From Lachnospiraceae bacterium Zagget3 (GTDB lineage Bacteria; Bacillota_A; Clostridia; Lachnospirales; Lachnospiraceae): DNA of 12,089 nt. The notes beneath the pieces are model-generated. The model worked only from the letters and a program-made list of their open reading frames with translations. It searched no databases and had not been told where the DNA came from. Every line of letters begins with the position of its first letter. Within the stretch, counting starts at the first letter, position 1. Shown in pieces: positions 4,753-12,089 of this stretch. The DNA lies in NCBI GenBank assembly GCA_001941025.1, contig MSHE01000020.1, positions 1 through 12,089 of the forward strand, written 5' to 3'. Position numbers and translations under genes: made by a program.

Positions 4753-5274
4753 ATGGTGATTATGGGTATTGACCCGGGGGTGGCCACCATTGGCTTCGGG
4801 GTCATTCAGGCGGAGCGGGCGAAAAACACCCTGATTCGCTACGGAGTCATCACGACCCCCGCCGGTATCCCCCTGTCCGCCCGGCTCCTGCAAATCCATC
4901 AGGATATGGGGGAGCTGCTGAACACCTATGCCCCGGATGAGATCGCCATTGAGGAGCTGTTTTTCAGCAAGAACATCACCACCGGTATCGCCGTGGCCCA
5001 CGGGCGGGGGGTGATTCTGCTGGCGGCGGAGGAACACGGCGTCCCCGTGTTTGAATACACCCCCAACCAGGTGAAGCAGGCCGTTACCGGGTACGGAAAG
5101 GCGGAGAAGAAGCAGGTCATGCTGATGACCCAGCGGCTCCTCCGGATGCAGCAGCTGCCCCACCCGGACGACGCCGCCGACGCCCTGGCCCTGGCCATCT
5201 GCCACAGCCGGGCCGCCACCAGCCTGCTGAATACGGAGCGGGACTTTGACCCCGCCAGGTATGACACCAGGTAG
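4753..5274 (+). CDS. ruvC: Holliday junction resolvase RuvC, 173 aa
   Basis: RuvC is a dimeric, metal-dependent endonuclease that nicks Holliday junctions symmetrically after branch migration by RuvAB. It has the RNase H-like fold with acidic catalytic residues Asp7 (MGIDPG), Glu67 (AIEELFF), and Asp140/Asp143 (HPDDAADALALAICH). The family length is normal. ATG 4753 is preceded by AAGGA at a rather long distance of 13 bases. GTG 4756 and ATG 4762 are also possible and would remove only two or three residues. It is the first gene of the ruvC-ruvA-ruvB operon, with 53 bp to ruvA. Confidence 0.97.
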   Translation: MVIMGIDPGVATIGFGVIQAERAKNTLIRYGVITTPAGIPLSARLLQIHQDMGELLNTYAPDEIAIEELFFSKNITTGIAVAHGRGVILLAAEEHGVPVFEYTPNQVKQAVTGYGKAEKKQVMLMTQRLLRMQQLPHPDDAADALALAICHSRAATSLLNTERDFDPARYDTR

Positions 5275-5327
5275 CCGGTTCTCTTCCGGAAAACCACAAA
5301 ATTTCACCTGATTATGAGGTTTTTTCC

Positions 5328-5936
5328 ATGTTTTATTATCTTTACGGCACAGTGGCCCATATTGCGCCCTATCTGGCGGTCATCGACTGCGGCGGCGTGG
5401 GCTACGCCTGCAAGACCACCAACTTCACCCTCTCTACCCTCCGCAAGGGGGAGAAGGCAAAGCTCTTTACCCATTTGGCGGTGAAGGAGGACGATGTGAC
5501 CCTCTACGGCTTTGCCACGGAGGAGGAGCGGAACCTGTTCCTGCTGCTGACCTCGGTGTCCGGCGTGGGGCCGAAGGCCGCGTTGTCCATCCTCTCCACT
5601 TCCGCCCCCTCCAATCTGGCCCTGGCCATCATCACCGGCGACCTGAAGGCGCTGACCGCCGCTGCCGGGGTGGGGAAGAAGCTGGCCCAGCGCATCGTGC
5701 TGGAGCTGAAGGACAAACTGGCGAAGGAGCAGGGCGCCCAGTTCCAAAACGGCGGCGTCTCCCCCGCCAGTGTGGACACCGTCATTCCGGAGGACAAGCT
5801 CTCCGAAGCCGGCGCGGCTCTCCAGGTGCTGGGCTACCATCAGAATGAAATCAACGCCGCATTAAAGGGGCTGGACGTCTCCGCCCTGACCCTGGAGGAG
5901 TTGGTGAAACAGGCGCTGAAACGCCTTGCGAAGTAA
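5328..5936 (+). CDS. ruvA: Holliday junction branch migration protein RuvA, 202 aa
   Basis: RuvA tetramers hold the four-way junction in a square-planar form and load the RuvB motor. The N-terminal OB-fold domain runs from MFYYLYGTV to about residue 65. Two helix-hairpin-helix motifs follow: SVSGVGPKAAL, and AAAGVGKKLAQRIVLELKDKL. A variable linker (about 136-155) leads to the small C-terminal three-helix domain that contacts RuvB (EAGAALQVLGYHQNEINAAL). The start has GAGGT seven bases upstream. GGAAAACC (5288-5295) can pair with GGTTTTTTCC (5318-5327) with a small bulge, which would enclose this binding site. The ruvB gene follows after 18 bp. Confidence 0.97.
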   Translation: MFYYLYGTVAHIAPYLAVIDCGGVGYACKTTNFTLSTLRKGEKAKLFTHLAVKEDDVTLYGFATEEERNLFLLLTSVSGVGPKAALSILSTSAPSNLALAIITGDLKALTAAAGVGKKLAQRIVLELKDKLAKEQGAQFQNGGVSPASVDTVIPEDKLSEAGAALQVLGYHQNEINAALKGLDVSALTLEELVKQALKRLAK

Positions 5937-5954
5937 ACGGAAGGGAGGCGTATC

Positions 5955-7004
5955 ATGGCAATCACAAACAGCGACGAGGGCGTCTTTGCCCCGGAGCCCC
6001 TTGTCACCTCCTCCCTCCTCCGGGAGGACGAAGGGGAGTATTCCCTCCGTCCCCAGCGGCTGCAGGAATACATCGGCCAGGAAAAGGCCAAGGGCAACCT
6101 GGGCATCTTCATTCAGGCGGCGAAGCTGCGGGGGGAACCGTTGGACCACGTCCTGCTCTACGGCCCCCCCGGCCTGGGCAAAACCACCCTGGCCGGTATC
6201 ATCGCCCACGAGATGGGGGTCAACATCCGCATCACCTCCGGCCCCGCCATGGAGAAGCCGGGGGATTTGGTGGCGCTGCTGACCAACCTCTCCGAGAACG
6301 ACATTTTATTTGTGGATGAGATTCACCGGATGAACCGGGCCATTGAGGAAATTCTCTATCCGGCCATGGAGGACTATGTGGTGGATATCATCATCGGCAA
6401 GGGCCCCAGCGCCAACTCCATCCGGCTGGACCTGCCGAAGTTCACCCTCATCGGGGCCACCACCCGGGCCGGCTCCCTGTCCGCCCCTCTGCGGGACAGG
6501 TTCGGTGTGCAGCTGCGGCTGGAGCTGTACACCCCGGAGGAGCTGGCCCTGATCGTCAAGCGCAGCGCCGGCATCCTGAACGTCCCCATTGAGGAATCCG
6601 GGGCCTGGGAGATTGCCAAGCGCAGCCGGGGCACCCCCCGCATCGCCAACCGCTTCCTCCGGCGGGTGCGGGACTTTGCCCAGGTCAAGGCGGGGGGCGT
6701 CATCACCTCCGCAGTGGCGGACGACGCCCTCAGTGCGCTGGATGTGGACTATCTGGGGCTGGACGACATTGACCGGCGGATGCTGCGGGCCATCATTGAG
6801 TTCTATCACGGCGGCCCGGTGGGGCTGGAGACTTTGGCGGCCACCATCAACGAGGACGCCGAGACCCTGGAGGATATGTATGAGCCTTATCTGATGCAGA
6901 TCGGCATCCTGACCCGCACCCCCCGGGGCCGGTGCGTCACCCAAAAGGCTTACGAGCATTTGCATTTGCCCTATCCCGGGGAACAGCAGTCCCTGTTCCA
7001 TTAA
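5955..7004 (+). CDS. ruvB: Holliday junction branch migration ATPase RuvB, 349 aa
   Basis: RuvB is an AAA+ hexameric DNA motor that drives branch migration with RuvA. It has Walker A GPPGLGKT (70-77), Walker B DEIH with Asp121/Glu122, sensor 1 in IGATTRAG, the arginine-finger region APLRDRFG, and sensor 2 in [11 protein letters not shown]. The C-terminal winged-helix domain ends in ILTRTPRGR. The start has GGGAGG six bases upstream and an N-terminal extension typical of Firmicutes. It is the last gene before the strong terminator at 7039-7074. Confidence 0.98.
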   Translation: MAITNSDEGVFAPEPLVTSSLLREDEGEYSLRPQRLQEYIGQEKAKGNLGIFIQAAKLRGEPLDHVLLYGPPGLGKTTLAGIIAHEMGVNIRITSGPAMEKPGDLVALLTNLSENDILFVDEIHRMNRAIEEILYPAMEDYVVDIIIGKGPSANSIRLDLPKFTLIGATTRAGSLSAPLRDRFGVQLRLELYTPEELALIVKRSAGILNVPIEESGAWEIAKRSRGTPRIANRFLRRVRDFAQVKAGGVITSAVADDALSALDVDYLGLDDIDRRMLRAIIEFYHGGPVGLETLAATINEDAETLEDMYEPYLMQIGILTRTPRGRCVTQKAYEHLHLPYPGEQQSLFH

Positions 7005-7038
7005 GGGAACAGACGGAAAACGTGCATAAAAATTTGAC

Positions 7039-7074
7039 GGACAGCATGGCGGAGCGCCATGCTGTCCAATTTTT
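7039..7074 (+). terminator. Terminator of the ruvCAB operon
   Basis: GGACAGCATGGCG (7039-7051) pairs perfectly with CGCCATGCTGTCC (7055-7067) around a GAG loop and is followed by AATTTTT. Confidence 0.95.
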
Positions 7075-7370
7075 GCGCCCCGGCTGGGGGCGATTGCTCT
7101 GGCCCAAAGAATTTTTCTCCGCGGGCAAGGGATGAGAAAGGAAGCAGGCGCGTGCCCTTCCGGTTGGCAAAGTTCGCTTTTTTTGCAAATGATTATTTAA
7201 GGAAAGCAATTTCGTTCATTGATACCATCCACTCAATGCAGACACTCCATATTCTTAATTATCATCCAAATCCGGCAGAATGGGAAGGGTTCGCCAGGAT
7301 TTTCCGGTATGGTTTCGCCGGGGGCGGACAAACTTGGAGGGAAACCAACTGATAGAGAGGAAGTCACCCC
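7075..7370. other. Non-coding stretch between the ruvB terminator and ypeB
   Basis: I find no convincing gene in these 296 bases. The middle is AT-richer, with a small AAAG-TTCG-CTTT hairpin and T-run (about 7168-7183). No sigma-A promoter with good boxes is seen before ypeB. If ypeB is made in the forespore, a sigma-G promoter is expected here, but I could not identify one with confidence. AGAGG at 7356-7360 serves ypeB. Confidence 0.4.
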
Positions 7371-8739
7371 ATGTCCATGAACCTTCGCCGCCGCACCGTG
7401 GTGCGGATTATCAGCTTTCTGACCGCAGGGGTGCTGGCGCTGGCCGTCACCGTGTTGAGCCAGCGCAGCGCCCTGGCCTACCAGCGGCAGCAGAACGCCA
7501 ATACCTACCTCCGGGCCTTTGACCAGCTGACCAGCAGCGTGGATAAGCTGGACGCCGCCCTGGAGAAGTGCGTCTACGCCACCAGCCCCGCCACGGTGTC
7601 CGCCCTGTCCGCCCAAATCTACGCCGAGGCCCTGGCCGCCCAGCAGGCCCTGGGTGAGCTGCCCTACGCCAACCTCCAGCTGGAGCAGACCGCCGCCTTT
7701 GTGGCAAAAACCGGGGACTACGCCAGCGCCCTGGCCCGCTCCGTCCTCCAAAACGAGGGCTACTCCGAGGACGAACTGGAGAGCGTAAAGGCCCTCCACC
7801 AGGCCGCCGAGCAGCTGAAGGAGCGGCTCCACACGCTGGAGAGCCGGCTCTATGACGGCACCGCCACATTGGAGGACGTGGAGGCCGTCACAAAACGCCT
7901 CTCCCAGCTGACGGAGGAGGGGGACGTGCTGGCGGACAGCAGCTATCAGGACATCGAGGCGGAGTTCCCGGAGATGCCCACTTTAATCTATGACGGCCCC
8001 TTCTCCGAGCATTTGCAGACCCGCACCGCCGCCATGCTGGAGGGGACGGAGCAGGTCTCCCAGGAAGAGGCCCGCCGCCTGGCGGCGGACTGGCTGGCGG
8101 TGGAGCCCTCTGACCTGACCGGAGAGACGGATATGAACGGCAAACTCCCCTGCTATGTGTTCTCCACCAGTCTGGAGGGCAGCTCCGCCACCATCTACGT
8201 CACGAAGCAGGGGGGGCCAGGTGCTGGCCTGGGGCAACGGCCGCACCGTGGGGGCGGAAACCATAGATGCTGAGCAGGGGGTCGCGCTGGCCCGGCGCTA
8301 CCTGGAGGGCCACGGCATCACCGACATGGAGCCCAGCTATTTCATTGACCAGGGCAACTGCCTCACCGTCAACTTTGCCGCCACCCAGGACGGCGTCACC
8401 TGCTACCCCGACCTCATCAAGGTGGAGGTGGCCCTGGACACCGGCGCCGTGGTGGGCTATGAGGCCAGCGGCTACCTGATGAACCACACCCGGCGCACCG
8501 ATACCGTCCCCGCCATCACGGCGGAGGAAGCCGGTCAGGTCGTGTCAGGGGAGCTGGAGGTGCTGTCCCACCAGCTGGCCATCGTCCCCACCGATGGGGA
8601 GGACGAGGTGCTGTGCTGGGAGTTCAAGTGCGAAAACGAGGAGGGACTGCACTATATCGTCTATGTGAACGCCGCCACCGGGGAGGAGCATCGCCTTTTC
8701 CGCCTGGTGGAGGACGAGAGCGGCACACTGGTGATTTAA
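7371..8739 (+). pseudogene. ypeB: Spore germination protein YpeB, broken by a +1 frameshift in a poly-G run
   Basis: YpeB sits in the spore inner membrane, stabilises the cortex-lytic enzyme SleB and is degraded on germination. The N-terminus has a membrane anchor (residues 10-30), then a helical domain (YLRAFDQLTSSVDKLDAAL, GELPYANLQLEQTAAFVAKT). The C-terminal half has PepSY-type repeats (ARRYLEGHGITDMEPSYF, ALDTGAVVGYEASG). Frame 1 runs in good YpeB sequence to about residue 281, then leaves the family and stops at 8273. The correct sequence continues in another frame from about 8217 to 8739. Removing one G from the seven-G run at 8210-8216 joins both halves into 455 residues, close to the roughly 450 of Bacillus YpeB. 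The cause may be a sequencing error, a true mutation or slippage. SleB is not next to it here. The start at 7371 has AGAGG ten bases upstream. Confidence 0.85.
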
Positions 8740-8796
8740 GGGGCGGGGAAACCCCGGTTTCTCCCGGATTTCAGCGGGTTACGCCACGTTTTACAG

Positions 8797-8825
8797 TTGC
8801 GTTTTCCAACGCACTGTGCTAAAAT
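8797..8825 (+). promoter_or_regulatory. trpS promoter
   Basis: TTGCGT (8797-8802) and TAAAAT (8820-8825) are separated by 17 bp, with TGTGC before the -10 box as in four other promoters here. The predicted start is near 8832, about 190 nt upstream of the trpS ATG. Confidence 0.65.
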
Positions 8826-8831
8826 AACTCA

Positions 8832-9024
8832 GATGTAATTGTTTTGTGTCCCCGTTTCGCCGCCTGCGGTCCTGCTTCTGACCGGGCGGCAGGGGGCGGG
8901 GGATAGCGGCCCGGCTTTGGGCGGCTATCCTACATACATTTTCAACGGAAACATAGGCGCAGTCCCCCGGCCGCCCGGCGGGATTGCAGAAACTGCGCCC
9001 CGGCGCACGGAGGTTGATTGGAAC
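8832..9024 (+). promoter_or_regulatory. Structured 5' leader of trpS, no T-box recognised
   Basis: Three strong hairpins follow one another. The first is GCCGCC..CGGTC (8859-8871) with GACCG..GGCGGC (8880-8890). The second is 8902-8929, closed by GATAGC/GCTATC with CCC/GGG inside. The third is 8956-8999, closed by GGCGCAGT/ACTGCGCC. No T-box element (UGGNACCGCG type) and no tryptophan-rich leader peptide is visible, and no T-run follows the last hairpin. The trpS frame is open back to 8839, but that extension is not TrpRS-like. The role is unknown; translational control of trpS is one possibility. Confidence 0.45.
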
Positions 9025-10026
9025 ATGGAAGAACAAAAAAAGGTGATGCTGTCCGGCATCCAGCCCAGCGGCGAGCTGACCCTCGGCTCCTACCTGGGGG
9101 CCATTCGGAACTGGGCGGAGCGGGCCGACCAGTTTGACTGCTACTACTTTATGGCGGATATGCACACCATCACCGTGCGTCAGAACCCCGCCGAGCTGCG
9201 CCGCCGCACCGTTTCCCAGCTGGCGGCCTACATCGCCTGCGGCCTGGGCCCGGAGAAGAACACCCTCTTTATCCAGAGCCACGTCCCCGCCCACGCCCAG
9301 CTGGGGTGGGTGCTGAACTGCTACACCATGTATGGCGAGCTGACCCGTATGACCCAGTTCAAGGCCAAGAGCGCCCAGCACGCTGAGAACATCAACGCCG
9401 GCCTCTTCGACTATCCCGTGCTGATGGCGGCGGATATTCTGATTTATCAGCCGGACTATGTGCCGGTGGGGGACGACCAGAAGCAGCACGTAGAGCTGTG
9501 CCGGGACATTGCCGAGCGCTTCAACGGCATTTACGGCCCGGTGTTCAAGGTGCCGGAGCCGTACATCCCCAAGGTGGGGGCCAGAATCATGAGCCTGTCC
9601 TCCCCGGAGGATAAGATGTCCAAGTCCGACCGCGACCCCAACGGCTGCGTCTACCTGCTGGACGACCCCGCCGTCATGGCGAAGAAGTTCAAGCGGGCGG
9701 TAACGGACAGCGAGACCTCGGTCCGCTTCGACCCGGTGAATAAGCCGGGCATCTCCAACCTGATGCAGATTTACGCCTGCGCCACCGGCAGGACCTATGA
9801 CGAAATCGAGCAGGAGTTCGACGGCATGGGCTACGGCGCGTTCAAGACCGCCGTGGGCGACGCTACCATTGAGATGTGCCGCCCCATCCGGGAGGAGACG
9901 GAGCGGCTGATGAAGGACAAGGCGTATCTGGAGCAGGTCTATACCGCCGGCGCGGAGAAGGCCTCTTACATCGCCAACAAGACCCTGCGGAAGGTCTATA
10001 AAAAGGTGGGTTTCGTCCCCAGGTGA
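9025..10026 (+). CDS. trpS: Tryptophan-tRNA ligase, 333 aa
   Basis: A class Ic aminoacyl-tRNA synthetase, dimeric, that charges tRNA-Trp in the cytoplasm. The HIGH-equivalent is TLGS within SGIQPSGELTLGSYLGAI (10-27). MAADILIYQPDYVPVGDDQ and KQHVELCRDIAERFN are typical of the active-site region, and KMSKS is at 197-201. The length is normal for a bacterial TrpRS. ATG 9025 is preferred over the upstream in-frame ATG at 8839, because MEEQKKVMLSGIQPSG is the family start and GGAGG lies eleven bases before it. The upstream part translates to a low-complexity Pro/Gly/Arg stretch. The WecA/TagO-like gene follows after 46 bp on the same strand. Confidence 0.97.
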   Translation: MEEQKKVMLSGIQPSGELTLGSYLGAIRNWAERADQFDCYYFMADMHTITVRQNPAELRRRTVSQLAAYIACGLGPEKNTLFIQSHVPAHAQLGWVLNCYTMYGELTRMTQFKAKSAQHAENINAGLFDYPVLMAADILIYQPDYVPVGDDQKQHVELCRDIAERFNGIYGPVFKVPEPYIPKVGARIMSLSSPEDKMSKSDRDPNGCVYLLDDPAVMAKKFKRAVTDSETSVRFDPVNKPGISNLMQIYACATGRTYDEIEQEFDGMGYGAFKTAVGDATIEMCRPIREETERLMKDKAYLEQVYTAGAEKASYIANKTLRKVYKKVGFVPR

Positions 10027-10072
10027 GGGGCTGCCGCGCAGCGGACACACAACGGAAAAGAGGTGAACCGCC

Positions 10073-11272
10073 ATCATTACCACGTTACCGGCCATCACCG
10101 CCACAGGCTGCGCCCTTCTGGCCGCCTTTCTGCTGACCCTTGCCACCACGCCCCTGGCCAAATGGCTGGCCATCCGGCTGGGCGCCATCGATATGCCCGG
10201 CAAAAAGGGGACGGAATCGGAACGACACCTCCACACCTCCCCCACCCCCCGCATGGGCGGGCTGGCCATTTTCGTGGGCTGCTGTGCGGCGATATTGCTG
10301 TTTGTGCCCATGACGGACAAGGTGCTCTATATGCTGCTGGGCAGCGTGATCATTGTGGTCCTGGGGATGCTGGATGATATTTACAACCTCCGCCCCCTGG
10401 TGAAGCTGGCGGTGCAGCTGCTGGCGGCGGGGGTGGCCGTCTATGGCGGCAACGTCATCCGCTTTTTCAGCAACCTCAGCTCCCTCTCGGACGGCTCCAA
10501 CTGGAACCTGGGGACGCTGTCCGTCCCGGTCACCATCCTCTGGATCGTCACCATCACCAACGCGGTGAACCTGATCGACGGGCTGGACGGCCTGGCGGCG
10601 GGGGTGTCCACCATCTCCTCCATCAGTATGGTGATGATTGCCCTGACCTATTCCAATTACGCCGTGGCGGTGATCACCGGCGCACTGGCGGGGGCCTGCA
10701 TTGGCTTCCTGCCCTACAACAGGGCCCCGGCCAAAATCTTTATGGGGGACACTGGCTCCACCTTCATCGGTTATATCCTGGCGGTGGCCAGTATTCAGGG
10801 GCTGTTCAAGTTCTATGCCCTGATTTCCTTCGTGATTCCCTTCCTGATGCTGGGCCTGCCCATCTTTGACATCTGCTACGCCTTCATCCTCCGCATCTGC
10901 CATGGGGAGAACCCCATGCACGCCGACCGGAAGCACGTCCACTACCGCCTCATTGACATGGGCCTCTCCAAGAAGCAGACAGTGGCCGTCCTGTACGCTG
11001 CCTCCGCCCTTCTGGGCCTGACCTCCGTGATCTGCACCACCAACGGCCTGGTGCGGGCGCTGACGGTGCTGGTGTCTGTGGGTGTGGTGGGGCTTGTCAG
11101 CCTGAAGCTGTATGTGACCCGTCTCCGGGCCATGCGGGGCCGGATGGAGGAGAGTCAGGACCGGGTCAGGCCGCTGCCCGACGGGGACGGAGGCGACGCC
11201 CCCGCCCGAGAGGAAACCGGGGCCGCCCCCGCCGACGCCGATTCGGCGCAGCAGGATGGAATCGGGCTATAG
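10073..11272 (+). CDS. WecA/TagO-type undecaprenyl-phosphate GlcNAc-1-phosphate transferase, about 399 aa, non-ATG start
   Basis: This polytopic membrane enzyme of the MraY/WecA family transfers a UDP-linked amino sugar phosphate to undecaprenyl phosphate and starts cell-surface glycopolymer synthesis. Marks (numbered from 10073) are [13 protein letters not shown] (55-67), Asp101-Asp102 in [21 protein letters not shown] (163-174), MGDTGST (224-230) and [11 protein letters not shown] (283-293). MraY itself is unlikely given the HADR..HYR loop and the absence of mur neighbours. The first ATG in frame is 10193, but the family's first membrane helix and the LGAIDMPG segment are encoded upstream in the same frame, open back to 10067. 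No ATG, GTG or TTG exists there. AGAGGTGA lies about six bases before ATC 10073, followed by ATT 10076. The tail after the last helix is acidic and low-complexity. Confidence 0.88.
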   Translation: MITTLPAITATGCALLAAFLLTLATTPLAKWLAIRLGAIDMPGKKGTESERHLHTSPTPRMGGLAIFVGCCAAILLFVPMTDKVLYMLLGSVIIVVLGMLDDIYNLRPLVKLAVQLLAAGVAVYGGNVIRFFSNLSSLSDGSNWNLGTLSVPVTILWIVTITNAVNLIDGLDGLAAGVSTISSISMVMIALTYSNYAVAVITGALAGACIGFLPYNRAPAKIFMGDTGSTFIGYILAVASIQGLFKFYALISFVIPFLMLGLPIFDICYAFILRICHGENPMHADRKHVHYRLIDMGLSKKQTVAVLYAASALLGLTSVICTTNGLVRALTVLVSVGVVGLVSLKLYVTRLRAMRGRMEESQDRVRPLPDGDGGDAPAREETGAAPADADSAQQDGIGL

Positions 11273-11275
11273 CCC
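11264..11275. other. 12-bp palindrome holding both convergent stop codons
   Basis: GGGCTATAGCCC is perfectly self-complementary. It carries TAG of the transferase gene (11270-11272) and TAG of the minus-strand gene (complement of 11267-11269), so the two genes overlap by six bases at their ends. It has no T-run, and no other terminator separates them. Confidence 0.8.
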
Positions 11276-11584
11276 CATCAGCAACACCAGCGCCAGAATG
11301 ATGAGCCATTCATCGTCCTCCGACTCTTTGAAGAGATAAATCAGCACCAGCAGGAGCAGGATATCCCCTTTGTCCAGCCTGCCCAGGCCCAGGGAATCCA
11401 GCAGCCCGCCTCCCGGCCGGGGGCCGCCCCCCTGGAACAGCCCGGAAAGGCCGCCGCCCCCCAGCAGCCGCCCCAGAAGGCCGCCCAGGCCCTCTCCCCC
11501 CTGCTTCGGCGGGGCGTCGCCGTCCCGGTTTGGGGCGTCCTCCACCGGTATAAATTCCTCGTTGGGAATATAACGGTTATACAT
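11267..11584 (-). CDS. Gly-rich small protein with hydrophobic C-terminal hairpin, 105 aa, unknown function
   Basis: Three zones are visible. The N-terminus is polar ([18 protein letters not shown]). A glycine/leucine-rich middle (about 29-70) has repeated GGLLG, GGGGL and GGGLL units. The C-terminus has two short hydrophobic segments split by an acidic turn: [33 protein letters not shown]. The tail recalls a pattern of short clostridial proteins of unknown role, but this is a recollection, not a search result. The start has GGGAGGA shortly upstream, and the ATG overlaps the end of the preceding gene by eight bases, so translation is likely coupled. A membrane or spore-surface scaffold is possible; nothing catalytic is seen. 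Confidence 0.75.
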   Translation of the reverse strand: MYNRYIPNEEFIPVEDAPNRDGDAPPKQGGEGLGGLLGRLLGGGGLSGLFQGGGPRPGGGLLDSLGLGRLDKGDILLLLVLIYLFKESEDDEWLIILALVLLMGL

Positions 11585-11993
11585 GATGCTCCTCCCGAAA
11601 CAGCCCGAAGGCCGTCTGAATCACCCGGGAGATGCGGGTGATTTGCAGGGCCTTCTCCACCTTCTCCTGCCGCTCCGGCCGGAGGAAGGGTCGCATGGCG
11701 CTCAGCAGCGCCGTCTTTTCCTCCTCCCCACGGGTATACGCCTGATAGAGGGCGGACAGTTTGGTGAGCATGGAGGGGTCCAGCCCCTGCAGGAGGGACA
11801 GCATATCCCCCGCCTGCCCCACCGGCCCCGCCTGATTGGGCTGGGCCGGCGCTTCCTGCGTCTGGGGCGGCGCCGCCCGGGCGGAGGATTCCCCGCCGGG
11901 CTTGCCGGAGATGGAGTTGGCCAGCGCCATGATCTGCCCCATGGTTTCCGGTGAAGAGAGGATGGTATTCAGCTTTTCTTCAAAATCCTCCAC
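11577..11993 (-). CDS. Helical protein of unknown function, 138 aa, GTG start
   Basis: It has an N-terminal helical segment MEDFEEKLNTILSSPETMGQ (1-20) and a disordered Pro/Ala/Gln linker (about 32-60). A C-terminal helical block follows, with LLQGLDPSMLTKLSALYQAY and then LLSAMRPFLRPERQEKVEKA. The start codon is GTG, with AAAGGAGGT eight bases upstream, an excellent site. It sits in the middle of a minus-strand operon: a partial gene ends 19 bases upstream and the Gly-rich gene overlaps its 3' end. I recall similar two-block proteins as conserved hypotheticals in clostridia, but cannot name a family. No membrane segment or signal peptide is seen. Confidence 0.8.
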   Translation of the reverse strand: MEDFEEKLNTILSSPETMGQIMALANSISGKPGGESSARAAPPQTQEAPAQPNQAGPVGQAGDMLSLLQGLDPSMLTKLSALYQAYTRGEEEKTALLSAMRPFLRPERQEKVEKALQITRISRVIQTAFGLFREEHHV

Positions 11994-12012
11994 GGGTCAG
12001 ACCTCCTTTCGG

Positions 12013-12089
12013 TCAGCGGCGGTTCAGCTTTTGCTCCATCTGTTCCAGCGCGGCGGCCCCGTCTCTGGTGCTGCCCAGGCTGGACAGCA
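12013..12089 (-). CDS. 3' end of an upstream gene in the same operon (partial)
   Basis: Read on the minus strand from the window edge, the last codons give LSSLGSTRDGAAALEQMEQK followed by LNRR and a TGA stop (complement of 12013-12015). The end of the gene lies 19 bases before the GTG of the next gene, on the same strand, with a strong ribosome binding site between. This supports a real gene in that frame. The amphipathic, charged end (EQMEQKLNRR) suggests a helix. Too little is present to assign a function. Confidence 0.6.
   Translation of the reverse strand, partial: LSSLGSTRDGAAALEQMEQKLNRR

Noticed and set aside
8832..9024. T-box riboswitch upstream of trpS
   Set aside because: Expected from the gene, but no UGGNACCGCG-type sequence or terminator T-run is visible.
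8791..10320. Long minus-strand open frame (about 509 codons) opposite trpS
   Set aside because: It is the antisense shadow of trpS and the next gene's 5' part in GC-rich DNA. The translation is low-complexity, and there is no suitable ribosome binding site or family motif.
1..12089. CRISPR array, tRNA, rRNA, transposase or phage genes
   Set aside because: I looked on both strands and found no regularly spaced repeats, no cloverleaf or rRNA sequence, and no recombinase motifs.

Overview
This window looks like the chromosome of a GC-rich, spore-forming Firmicute, probably a clostridial gut bacterium of the Oscillospiraceae type. The reasons are strong AGGAGG-type ribosome binding sites, consensus sigma-A promoters, a YpeB spore-germination gene, a Hol_Tox/TxpA-like type I toxin, and a GC-rich ruvC-ruvA-ruvB cluster. 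The taxonomy is inferred from this gene content; no marker gene is present.

Region 1 (1-730) is AT-richer and nearly gene-free in conventional terms. It holds a compact type I toxin-antitoxin module: a 28-residue membrane toxin on the minus strand (156-242) and a short antisense RNA from a perfect consensus promoter on the plus strand. The two transcripts converge on one shared terminator. The module is bracketed by near-identical 23-bp inverted repeats (3-25 and 383-405), and a third copy lies at 571-593. Region 2 (683-1456) is a two-gene operon, a small XRE-type regulator and a four-helix membrane protein, ending in a bidirectional terminator.

Region 3 (1472-4597) is metabolic. It contains an SDR oxidoreductase (minus), a Crp/Fnr-family regulator (minus), a divergent D-lactate-dehydrogenase-like 2-hydroxyacid dehydrogenase (plus), and a RidA enamine/imine deaminase (minus). 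The crp-like/dehydrogenase intergenic region has an inverted repeat with Crp-like geometry. It is centred about 41.5 bp upstream of the predicted dehydrogenase start and overlaps the regulator's own start, which suggests activation of one gene and autorepression of the other.

Region 4 (4669-7074) is the Holliday-junction operon ruvC-ruvA-ruvB, with a promoter arranged almost symmetrically against that of ridA and a strong terminator. Region 5 (7371-8739) is ypeB, split by an extra G in a seven-G run. Region 6 (8797-11272) is trpS behind a highly structured, T-box-less leader, followed by a WecA/TagO-type glycosyl-1-phosphate transferase. That enzyme's first membrane helix is only encoded if translation starts at an ATC or ATT codon. 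Region 7 (11267-12089) is the 3' part of a minus-strand cluster of small unrecognised proteins that runs off the window.

I see no tRNA, rRNA, CRISPR array, transposase or phage gene.
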